DNA from: Castellaniella sp035707805
GTDB taxonomy: Bacteria > Pseudomonadota > Gammaproteobacteria > Burkholderiales > Burkholderiaceae_B
Direction of reading: 5' to 3'
Length of the DNA stretch: 64,000 nucleotides
Assembly: GCA_035707805.1 (NCBI GenBank)
Contig: DASSTS010000024.1
Location: 1-64,000 of the forward strand
The position numbers were made by a program, and so were the translations under genes. Shown one piece after another: positions 16,826 to 24,638 of the stretch (positions are counted from its first letter, which is position 1; each line of letters opens with the position of its first letter). Under the pieces are notes generated by a model. The model worked only from the letters and a program-made list of their open reading frames with translations. It made no database searches and had not been told where the DNA came from.

Positions 16826-17308
16826 TCAGACGAGATTCGCCTTGTCGAGACCGAACGCCTTGTCCGCCGATCCCGGCACGGACCGGAATGCGACGCCGGC
16901 ACGGTTCCAGCCATTGATGGCCATGATCTCGAAGGTCAGGTCGGAGAGTTCCTTTTCGCTGAGCTGGGCGCGGACCCGCTCATAGACTTCGTCGGACACG
17001 CCGTGCGCCGGCAGGCGGGTCAGGACCTCGGCCCATTCCAGGGCGGCGCGTTCGCGCGCGTCGAACAGCGGCGATTCGCGCCAGATGATCACGTGATGGA
17101 GCCGCAATTCCCGTTCACCGTGGATGCGTGCCTCCTTCACGTGCATGTCCACGCAGAACCCGCAGCCGTTCATCTGCGAGGCGCGCAAGACCACCAGGTC
17201 GCGCAGGCTGTGTTCGACGGTGCTGCCCGACACCAGGGCATTGCTGAATTCCATGAACTTCTTGAACAGTTCCGGCGACTGCTGCATGTAATTGAGACGT
17301 TGGGTCAT
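16826..17308 (-). CDS. AhpD-like carboxymuconolactone decarboxylase family protein
   Basis: 160 residues of the AhpD/CMD fold. The redox motif C49-G-F-C52 followed by His56 (GCGFCVDMH) is the alkylhydroperoxidase AhpD-type active site, which points to a thiol peroxidase/disulfide reductase rather than a true decarboxylase. It diverges from the ECF41-type sigma gene with 177 nt between them; CMD genes adjacent to ECF41 sigma factors are the hallmark of that group. No ECF41-type promoter was found directly in front of it. Probably cytoplasmic. Confidence 0.92.
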   Translation of the reverse strand: MTQRLNYMQQSPELFKKFMEFSNALVSGSTVEHSLRDLVVLRASQMNGCGFCVDMHVKEARIHGERELRLHHVIIWRESPLFDARERAALEWAEVLTRLPAHGVSDEVYERVRAQLSEKELSDLTFEIMAINGWNRAGVAFRSVPGSADKAFGLDKANLV

Positions 17309-17414
17309 GGGGGTTTCTCCTGTTGAAAATCGGTACAGGAAAATTCTAGGCAGTCGCGGCGGGGCGCGGTAGATCCGCGGGTGGACCCACGGTGTTGCAT
17401 GGCGCGCACCAAAC

Positions 17415-17440
17415 GGATTCCGCGAGCCGGATTCCGCGAG
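17415..17440. repeat. Tandem 12-bp direct repeat in the CMD-sigma intergenic region
   Basis: GGATTCCGCGAG occurs twice (17415-17426 and 17429-17440), separated by CC, in the divergent promoter region. The 14-bp period is not a helical repeat, but paired identical sites between divergent genes may be a regulator binding site. Confidence 0.5.
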
Positions 17441-17485
17441 GCTCTCCAGCCGGTGTAAGCTCCCTTATCATTCCGGAGAACCGTC

Positions 17486-18379
17486 ATGGCCGACGACACC
17501 CAGATCTTCCTGCGTCACCAGCCGCGCCTGAAACATCTCGCCTACCGGATGCTGGGGTCCTGGGCCGAGGCCGAAGAAGTCGCCCAGGATGCCTGGCTGC
17601 GCTGGCACGGCTCGGACCGCGACGGCATCGACAACACCGAGGCCTGGCTGGTCTCGACGGCCACGCGCCTGTCCATCGACCGGCTGCGGGCCGCGCGGAC
17701 ACGCCGCGCCCACTACGAGGGGATCTGGCTGCCCGAGCCATTCCTGTCCGACGACATCCGGACGCCGGAGCAGATCGTCGACCGGTCCGAGGACGTATCC
17801 CTCGCCTTTCTCAGCGTGCTGGAGCGCCTGTCCCCCGAGGCGCGGGCCGCCTACATCCTGCGCGACCTGCTGGACGAGGACTACTCCGACATCGCAGCCG
17901 TGCTGGGAAAGACCGAGGCTGCCTGCCGCCAACTGGTCACCCGGGCCCGCAAGCGCGTGCGCGAGGACCACCGGCACAGCCCGGTCGACCCGGCAACCCA
18001 GGCGCGGCTGCTGCAGGAATTCTCGCGGGCGGCGTCCACGGGCGATTTCTCGGCCCTGAAGGCGGCGCTGGCCGCGGATGCGCAGCTGATCGGCGACGGC
18101 GGCGGCAAGGTGCCCAGTTTCGGCAAGCCCCTGGAAGGCGGCACGCGGATCGCCCAGCTTTACCTGGCCACGTCGCTGCGCTATCCGGGCCGGGTGCAGT
18201 ACCGCCTCGCGCGGCTGAACGGCGAATGGGGCCTGCTGAGATTCGTGGATGGCGCGCTGGAGTCGGCGCAGCAGCTGCAGATCGACGGTACGCAGATCGT
18301 CCGGATCTACGCGCAGCGCAATCCCGACAAGCTCGCCCACCTGGCACGGACCCTGGAGTCCGACCCCGGCTTGATATAA
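17486..18379 (+). CDS. ECF41-family RNA polymerase sigma factor (SigJ-like, SnoaL C-terminal domain)
   Basis: 297 residues. Sigma region 2 lies at about 5-75 and region 4 at about 105-160. The linker carries WLPEP (81-85), and the NTF2/SnoaL-like C-terminal extension carries DGGGK (204-208) and NPDKL (279-283). These three motifs together are characteristic of ECF41 sigma factors, in which the fused C-terminal domain controls activity and no separate anti-sigma factor is needed. It diverges from the CMD gene. The stop is 38 nt before flgN on the same strand with no terminator visible, so sigma and flgN may share a transcript. The inducing signal is unknown. Confidence 0.92.
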   Translation: MADDTQIFLRHQPRLKHLAYRMLGSWAEAEEVAQDAWLRWHGSDRDGIDNTEAWLVSTATRLSIDRLRAARTRRAHYEGIWLPEPFLSDDIRTPEQIVDRSEDVSLAFLSVLERLSPEARAAYILRDLLDEDYSDIAAVLGKTEAACRQLVTRARKRVREDHRHSPVDPATQARLLQEFSRAASTGDFSALKAALAADAQLIGDGGGKVPSFGKPLEGGTRIAQLYLATSLRYPGRVQYRLARLNGEWGLLRFVDGALESAQQLQIDGTQIVRIYAQRNPDKLAHLARTLESDPGLI

Positions 18380-18417
18380 TCCGGCACACCGATCTTCCGG
18401 CCCGACAGGATTCCCCC

Positions 18418-18855
18418 ATGAGCCACATCGACGCGCTGCTGCAATGCGTGGACGAACAATCCGCCCTGCTGAACGACTTCATCCAGACCCTGGAGGCCGA
18501 AGGCGCGCTGCTGCTGGAGACGCCCTCCGATGAGGCGCTGGCGGCGCTGACCACGCGCAAGAACGACTACGCCCGCCGACTGGCCGAGCTGGACCAGGCG
18601 CGCGCCGCCGCCCTCGCGGGGCTCGGGCATGCCGACGACCGCGCGGGCATCGAGGCCGCCTGCGCCGACCGGCCGGACCTGCATGCCGCGTTCGACACCC
18701 TGTTCGAGCGCGTGGAACAGGCCAGCGCCCTGAACCAGACCAATGGCCAGATCCTGAAGACCTTCATGGATCACAACCAGCAGGCGCTGGACACGCTGCG
18801 CGGCCTGATGGGCCAGGACCTGTACGACGCGCGCGGACGCCTGTCCAAGAAATAA
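18418..18855 (+). CDS. flgN: Flagellar export chaperone FlgN
   Basis: 145-residue, mostly alpha-helical cytoplasmic chaperone for FlgK and FlgL. The N-terminal CVDEQSALLNDFIQTLEAEG, the Lys/Asp-rich middle (TTRKNDYARRLAELDQAR), and the C-terminal LNQTNGQILKTFMDHNQQAL followed by Y-D-A-R-G-R fit FlgN. The ATG at 18418 follows a purine-rich ACAGGA. It is normally next to flgM; here about 4.6 kb of unrelated genes intervene, the last being an ECF sigma factor 38 nt upstream. Confidence 0.9.
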   Translation: MSHIDALLQCVDEQSALLNDFIQTLEAEGALLLETPSDEALAALTTRKNDYARRLAELDQARAAALAGLGHADDRAGIEAACADRPDLHAAFDTLFERVEQASALNQTNGQILKTFMDHNQQALDTLRGLMGQDLYDARGRLSKK

Positions 18856-18906
18856 GCGCGGCCGCCGCATCGCGCGGCGCCGCGGCACGCACAGCCGGGC
18901 GGCCCG

Positions 18907-21273
18907 TCAGGCTGCCAGCAATTCCTTCAGCGTATAGAGCTTCAGCAGACCGGCGGGCGATTGCCGGGCCGACAAATGGTCGCCGCCCAGCATGCGGGCT
19001 GCGACCTGAGCCGCGGGCGCGAGCGCCGAGTCCTGGACCAGGTGCCAGGCCGCCAGGCCCAGCTGCGCCGCCAGCACGGCCCGGTCCACCAGGGGCTCGC
19101 GGCTGCGGGCGTCCGCCAGCCACGGGGTCGCTAGGCGCCAGGCGGCGTGGCATTCCTGGCGCAGCACCAGCGCCGCCGCCAGCCGGGACAGTTCGGGCTG
19201 CTGGGCGGCGCCCAGCAGGGCATGCCAGACCCGCACGACCTTGCCGTCCCGGGCGCCCACCGCGCGCAGGCAGAACAGGCGCACCGGCAGGGGCGGCTCG
19301 CCACGCGCCTGCAATTGCACGTCCCCTACCCCCGCCCACCAGGCGACGGGATCGCCGTCGATGCCGGCAGGCGTCCGCAAGGCCGCGAACAGGTCGTCGG
19401 GCAGCGGCTGCAGCGCAAGCTGCTGCGCCGCCGCGGACACGACGTGCGCCTCGCCGTCGCGAAACACCCGCGTGCGCGCGCCGCACGCCGACACCCAGGC
19501 GTGACCCGCGGTGCTGAGCGCGCGCATCACGGCCTGGCTGCCGCCCTCGAAAACATGCCAGGGCGCGGCATCCCGCGCCTCGGATTCCAGCCGGATCTGA
19601 TCGAGCAGCGCGTCGGCCGGCGCCGGCGCCACGGCCGACGCGCCCTGGGGGGAATACCAGCCGTCGGCCATGCCGACCTGCTGCGCGGCCGCCGCCAGCG
19701 GCCGGCAGCGGTCGTCGAACCAGGCCGAACCCGACCAGACGCCCCGGCGGCCCTGGCCGGAAAACGGCTGGCGGTCGTGGATCACCAGCGCAGCGCCTAG
19801 GTCGCCCAGCGCTGCCTGCGCCACGCGGCGCAGGTGGTCGATGGCATCGGCAGCCGCCGGCAGATCGCCGGCCGCCCGGCTCTGCCAGAGATCGTAGCCC
19901 TCGGAGAGCACAGGGTCATCGTCGAGCGCCGCCACGGCGGCGCGCAATTCGTCGAGCCCGAGCGAATCCCCGCGCGCCGACTGCGTCAGCAGCTGCGGCA
20001 GCAGGACCTGCTGGCGGCGCCGCTGGGCGGCGGTCTCGACACTTTCCTGGGGCTGGGTGATGGACAGCAGCGCGGCCAGATCGGCCTCGGTGGGCGCAAA
20101 CTGCGCGCGGACCGACTGCACCGGCGCCAGCGCGCGGTCGACGAGTTCGGCCGCCGTCAGGAACAGCAGGTTCTCGGGGACCTTCTGGCCGTTGGACACG
20201 TAGTGGATGGGCAGGCGATAGCGGATCGCCGTGTCCAGCGAGGCGCCCAGGCAGGCGGCCTCGTCGATCTTGGTGATGACGCAGCCGCGCAGAGGCGTGC
20301 CGCCGTCCCGCGCGTAGGAACGGGCCACCTCGTCCAGGGTGTCGCCGTGGCTGGAGGCGTTCAGGGCCAGCAGGCGCTCCACCCGGCGGCCGGCGCCGGC
20401 CAGCAGCGCCGCCTGATCTGCCACGTAGCGGTCCCGCTGGCTGATGCCGACGTTGTCGATGAGGACCGTCTGGTCCGGCCTGACGGTCTGCAGCACGCGG
20501 CGCAGTTCGTGCACGTCCTGGACGACGTGCACCGGCACGCGCATCATCTGGCCGTAGATCTTCAACTGCTCGTGCGCACCGATCCGATAGGTATCGGTGG
20601 TCAGCAGCACCAGGCTGCCGGGGCCGCCGCGGCGCACGCAGCGCGCGGCCAGCTTGGCGATCGTCGTAGTCTTGCCGACCCCGGTGGGGCCGACCAGGGC
20701 CAGCGCGAGGCCGGGCTGCCAGAGGGCGTCCTCGGACGTCAGGACGGGCAGGTGCCGGACGAGTTCGCCGCGGGCCCAGTGGATGGCCGCCCGCTCGCCC
20801 GAGAGCTCGGGCAGCGTCTTGAGCATGGCCCGCAGCAAGGTGGTGCTGAAGCCGAAGCGCAGCAGGTTCTGGAACAGGACGGCCGCCTGGGGAGACCGGC
20901 GCAGCTGGGTGCCCCACAGCAATTCGTCGATGCGGCTTTCGAGAGAGCCCTTCAGTTCGCCGATGGCGTCCGCCAGGCCCTCGACGGCCGGGACGGCCGG
21001 AGCGGCAGGCCGCGGGACGGGCGCCGGCGCCGCGGCGGGGCTGCCCGCGGCGGACGCGCGCGGCGCATCGGCGGCCGCCGGCTGCGCGGGCGCCGGCGCG
21101 GCGTCCGCCGCCGCCTGGGCGTCCTCGGGCAGGGATGTCTGGTCCGTGGCGAGGATCTCCACCCCGCCATTGACCCGCTTGTTGGAAATGATCAGGGCCT
21201 CGGAACCCAGCGCCAGGCGGACCTGTCGCATGGCTTCGCGATTCGTGGCGCCGAAGAAGCGACTGATGTTCAC
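18907..21273 (-). CDS. flhF: Flagellar SRP-like GTPase FlhF, with long C-terminal extension
   Basis: 788 residues, much longer than typical FlhF (about 400-500). Residues 1-45 are the B-domain start (MNISRFFGATNREAMRQVRL), 50-100 an Ala/Pro linker, 105-185 the N domain, and 190-385 the SRP-type G domain with P-loop GPTGVGKT (195-202), TTDTYRIGAHEQLK, a variant G3 with DNVG in place of the usual DTVG/DTAG, and TKIDEA. Residues from about 400 to 788 are an extra region I do not recognise. The start overlaps the flhA stop by 4 nt (ATGA). FlhF sets flagellar number and placement. Confidence 0.94.
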   Translation of the reverse strand: MNISRFFGATNREAMRQVRLALGSEALIISNKRVNGGVEILATDQTSLPEDAQAAADAAPAPAQPAAADAPRASAAGSPAAAPAPVPRPAAPAVPAVEGLADAIGELKGSLESRIDELLWGTQLRRSPQAAVLFQNLLRFGFSTTLLRAMLKTLPELSGERAAIHWARGELVRHLPVLTSEDALWQPGLALALVGPTGVGKTTTIAKLAARCVRRGGPGSLVLLTTDTYRIGAHEQLKIYGQMMRVPVHVVQDVHELRRVLQTVRPDQTVLIDNVGISQRDRYVADQAALLAGAGRRVERLLALNASSHGDTLDEVARSYARDGGTPLRGCVITKIDEAACLGASLDTAIRYRLPIHYVSNGQKVPENLLFLTAAELVDRALAPVQSVRAQFAPTEADLAALLSITQPQESVETAAQRRRQQVLLPQLLTQSARGDSLGLDELRAAVAALDDDPVLSEGYDLWQSRAAGDLPAAADAIDHLRRVAQAALGDLGAALVIHDRQPFSGQGRRGVWSGSAWFDDRCRPLAAAAQQVGMADGWYSPQGASAVAPAPADALLDQIRLESEARDAAPWHVFEGGSQAVMRALSTAGHAWVSACGARTRVFRDGEAHVVSAAAQQLALQPLPDDLFAALRTPAGIDGDPVAWWAGVGDVQLQARGEPPLPVRLFCLRAVGARDGKVVRVWHALLGAAQQPELSRLAAALVLRQECHAAWRLATPWLADARSREPLVDRAVLAAQLGLAAWHLVQDSALAPAAQVAARMLGGDHLSARQSPAGLLKLYTLKELLAA

Positions 21274-23387
21274 GCCGATCCTCCACCGATGACCGCAGTG
21301 ACCCGAATCATACGCTCTTCAGGGATCTCGGCGCTGGAGAGCACGGCCATGTGCGGCAGGTGATGGCGCAGGAAGCGCGATAGCGAGGCCCGCAGGACCG
21401 GCGGCACGACCAGGACCGGCGCATCGCCCCGGTCTTCCTGTTCCTGCGCCAGGCGCTGGGTCTCGTTGAGCAGGTTCTCGGCCAGGCCCGGCTCCAGCGC
21501 CCCGCTGCTGCTGCCCAGGGCCTGCATCAGCACGCGCTCCAGGCGGGAATCCAGGCCGATGACGCGCAGTTCTTCCTCGCCGGAGAACCAGTGCTGGACG
21601 ATGGCGCGGCCCAGCCCGACCCGCACCTGGGCCAGCAGCTCGTCGAGGTTCGGGCCGGTGCCGGCCGGATTTAGGCTGGCCAGGCGCGGCGCGTGTTCGG
21701 TGATGACCTCGAGGATGGTGCGCATGTCGCGGATGGGCACGTCCTCATCCAGCAGGCTGCGCAGGAGGTTCTGCAACTGCGGCAGGGAGATGGTCTTGGG
21801 GACGAGATCCTCGACGAGCTTGGGCACCTCGCGCGCCACGTGGTCCAGCAGTTGCTGGGTCTCCTGGCGGCCGAGCAGCTTGGCGCCGTGGCGGTGCATC
21901 AGGTGATTCAGGTGCGTGGCCACGACCGTGGCGGCGTCCACCACGGTGTAGCCGTTGATCTGCGCCTGCTCGCGCAGCGACGGATCGATCCAGACGGCCG
22001 GCAGGCCGAAGGCGGGATCCTTGGTGGGGGTGCCCTGCACCGTGCCGGTCACCCCGCCCGGATCGATGGCGAGCCATTGGCCGGTCTGCGCCACGCCGCG
22101 GCCGATCTCGACGCCAAAGAGCAGGATGCGGTAATCGGTGGGCTTGATCTCGAGATTGTCGCGGATGTGGACCACCGGCGGCAGGAAACCCATTTCCCCC
22201 GCGAATTTCTTGCGCAGGCTGCGGATGCGGTGCAGCAGCTCGCCGCTTTGCTGGTGGTCCACCAGGGAAATCAGCCGGTAGCCGACCTCGAGGCCCAGGG
22301 GGTCGACGGGCGAGACGTCGTCCCAGCTGGCCTCGGCCGCGGCAGCCACGGCGGCGGCCTGTTCCTGGTCGGGGAGCCCGGCCGCGGCCTGGAGGTCCCG
22401 CCGCTGGCGCTGGTACAGCGCCCAGCCGCCGCCGCCCAGGACGGCGGCCAGCAGCAGGAACGCCACGTGGGGCATGTTGGGGATCAGACCCATCAGGGTC
22501 AGGATGCCGGCCGTGATGAAGAGCACATTGGGGTTGGCGAACAGCTGGCCCAGCATCTGCTGGCCGACATCCTCGTCGGTGGCCACGCGCGAGACCACGA
22601 CGCCGGCCGCCGTGGAGATCACCAGCGCCGGGATCTGGGCCACCAGGCCGTCGCCGATGGTCAGCAGGGTGTAGACGTTGCCGGCGTCGCCCACGGACAT
22701 GTCGTGCTGTGCCACGCCCACGATCAGGCCGCCGATGATGTTGATCACCATGATGAGCAGGCCCGCGACCGCATCGCCGCGCACGAACTTGCTGGCGCCG
22801 TCCATGGCGCCGTAGAACTCGGCCTCCTGGGAGACCTCGGAACGGCGCCGACGGGCCTCGTCCTCGCCGATCAGCCCCGCGTTCAGGTCGGCGTCGATGG
22901 CCATCTGCTTGCCGGGCATGGCGTCCAGGGTGAAGCGCGCGCCGACCTCGGCGATCCGGCCGGCGCCCTTGGTGATGACAATGAAGTTGATGATCACCAG
23001 GATGATGAAGACCACGATCCCGACGGCGAAATTGCCGCCGACCAGGAAATGTCCGAAGGCCTCGATCACGTGCCCGGCGGCGGCCGGGCCCTTGTGGCCG
23101 TTCAGCAGCACCACCCGGGTGGAAGCGACGTTCAGGGACAGGCGCAGCAGCGTGGCGAACAGCAGCACTGAGGGAAAGGCGGCGAAATCCAGCGGCTTGC
23201 GGGTGAACATGGCCACCAGCAGGATCATGACCGACAGGGAGATATTGAAGGTGAACAGCAGATCCAGGATGAAGGGCGGCAGGGGCAGGATCATCATGGC
23301 GAGCACCATGAGGATCAGCACCGGCCCGGCCATCAGGCGGGCATGCCCGGAGCCTTGGGTCTTGAGGAAATCCAGAAAACTGTTCAT
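21270..23387 (-). CDS. flhA: Flagellar type III export gate protein FlhA
   Basis: Integral-membrane export-gate component, 705 residues (family about 690-700). About eight membrane segments occupy residues 20-330, with the conserved cytoplasmic loop TLDAMPGKQMAIDADLNAGLI. The C-terminal cytoplasmic domain (about 360-705) docks chaperone-substrate complexes; it contains EVGYRLISLVD and IRDMRTILEVITEHAP. It overlaps flhB by 4 nt and flhF by 4 nt, so flhBAF is translationally coupled. Confidence 0.97.
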   Translation of the reverse strand: MNSFLDFLKTQGSGHARLMAGPVLILMVLAMMILPLPPFILDLLFTFNISLSVMILLVAMFTRKPLDFAAFPSVLLFATLLRLSLNVASTRVVLLNGHKGPAAAGHVIEAFGHFLVGGNFAVGIVVFIILVIINFIVITKGAGRIAEVGARFTLDAMPGKQMAIDADLNAGLIGEDEARRRRSEVSQEAEFYGAMDGASKFVRGDAVAGLLIMVINIIGGLIVGVAQHDMSVGDAGNVYTLLTIGDGLVAQIPALVISTAAGVVVSRVATDEDVGQQMLGQLFANPNVLFITAGILTLMGLIPNMPHVAFLLLAAVLGGGGWALYQRQRRDLQAAAGLPDQEQAAAVAAAAEASWDDVSPVDPLGLEVGYRLISLVDHQQSGELLHRIRSLRKKFAGEMGFLPPVVHIRDNLEIKPTDYRILLFGVEIGRGVAQTGQWLAIDPGGVTGTVQGTPTKDPAFGLPAVWIDPSLREQAQINGYTVVDAATVVATHLNHLMHRHGAKLLGRQETQQLLDHVAREVPKLVEDLVPKTISLPQLQNLLRSLLDEDVPIRDMRTILEVITEHAPRLASLNPAGTGPNLDELLAQVRVGLGRAIVQHWFSGEEELRVIGLDSRLERVLMQALGSSSGALEPGLAENLLNETQRLAQEQEDRGDAPVLVVPPVLRASLSRFLRHHLPHMAVLSSAEIPEERMIRVTAVIGGGSA

Positions 23388-24544
23388 GAGACGAATGCGT
23401 GAGCCGGTTCAGGCCGGTGTGGATCGAGTTCGGGTGGGACCGGCAAACCCTGCGGCGCCTGCGGCAGTGTACCCGAGCCCTGCTGCCAGGTGCGGACCTG
23501 ATACACCCAGGCCAGGACCTCGGCCACGGCGGCGTACAGCGCCGTCGGGATCTCCCGATCCAGGTCCACGTGATGATACAGGGCGCGCGCCAACGGCGGC
23601 GCCTCGAGCTGCGCCACACCGTGCTCCTGCGCGAGCTGGCGGATCTGGGCGGCGATCAGGCCCGCGCCCTTGGCGACCACCACCGGCGCCCCGCCCTGCC
23701 CTTCGCGGTAGCGCAGGGCCACCGCGTAGTGGGTCGGGTTGGTGACCACCACGTCGGCCTCGGGCACGGCGCTCATCATGCGCCGGCGGGCCATGGACCG
23801 CTGCTGCTGGCGGATGCGGCCCTTGACGTGCGGGTCGCCCTCGCTGTCCTTGTGTTCCTGCTTGACGTCCTGGCGCGACATGCGCAATTGCTTGGCGTGA
23901 TTCCACATCTGCCAGGGCACGTCGATCAGCACCAGGATGACCAGGGAGGAGGCAATCAGCAGGCAGCTCATGGCGACCAGGCTGAGTCCGCGGGCCAGCG
24001 CATCGCTGATGCTCATGTGGGACAGCGCCAGCATGTCGGACAGGTAGGACCAGATCACCTTGACGGCGACAATGCCGATCAGCGTGGCCTTGGCCAGCGT
24101 CTTGAGCAGTTCCACCAGCGTCTGCGCCTGGACGAAGCGCTTCATGCCCTTCAGGGGATTGAGGCGCTCGAACTTGGGCTCGAGCGCCTTGGGCGAGAGC
24201 AGGAACCCCCCCAGCGCCACGGACGAGAAAATGCCGACGATCAGCAGCAGGCCGAAGATCGGCAGCAGGATCAGCAGGCCCTGCCAGGCCGACATGCCGG
24301 CCACGTTGAGCATGATCTGCGGATCCCGCGTGATGCGCGCGTCGAACCACAGGCCGCTGCGCAGCACACCCTCGAGCGTGCGGAAGAACTCGTCGCCGGC
24401 GAACCACAAGGCGCCGATCCCGCTGATCAACGCAAGAAAGGTGCCCAGTTCCCGCGAGCGCGCGACCTGCCCTTCCTCGCGCGCCTTTTCCAGGCGCCGG
24501 GGCGAGGCTGGTTCGGTTTTTTCGAGATCGCTATCCTCGGCCAT
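23384..24544 (-). CDS. flhB: Flagellar type III export switch protein FlhB
   Basis: Membrane protein that switches export specificity from rod/hook to filament substrates. 386 residues: an N-terminal charged stretch (EKTEPASPRRLEKAREEGQV), four membrane segments, then a cytoplasmic domain with the autocleavage motif NPTH in DVVVTNPTHYAVALRY. The tail after about residue 345 is Pro/Gln-rich. It is the first gene of flhBAF. Confidence 0.97.
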   Translation of the reverse strand: MAEDSDLEKTEPASPRRLEKAREEGQVARSRELGTFLALISGIGALWFAGDEFFRTLEGVLRSGLWFDARITRDPQIMLNVAGMSAWQGLLILLPIFGLLLIVGIFSSVALGGFLLSPKALEPKFERLNPLKGMKRFVQAQTLVELLKTLAKATLIGIVAVKVIWSYLSDMLALSHMSISDALARGLSLVAMSCLLIASSLVILVLIDVPWQMWNHAKQLRMSRQDVKQEHKDSEGDPHVKGRIRQQQRSMARRRMMSAVPEADVVVTNPTHYAVALRYREGQGGAPVVVAKGAGLIAAQIRQLAQEHGVAQLEAPPLARALYHHVDLDREIPTALYAAVAEVLAWVYQVRTWQQGSGTLPQAPQGLPVPPELDPHRPEPAHAFVS

Positions 24545-24638
24545 GCGGGCAGGCGTCCGGCGATGTTAAAACAGCCTGGATTGTAGTCGGCTGCCCCCGG
24601 GACGGAACGGCGGATCAAAGCGCAATAGGCGCGGCAAT

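Noticed and set aside
17309..17485. An ECF41-type promoter directly upstream of the CMD gene or of the sigma gene itself.
   Set aside because: No TGTCACA was found on either strand in this interval. The CGTC before the sigma ATG is at the ribosome binding site and has no partner at the right distance.
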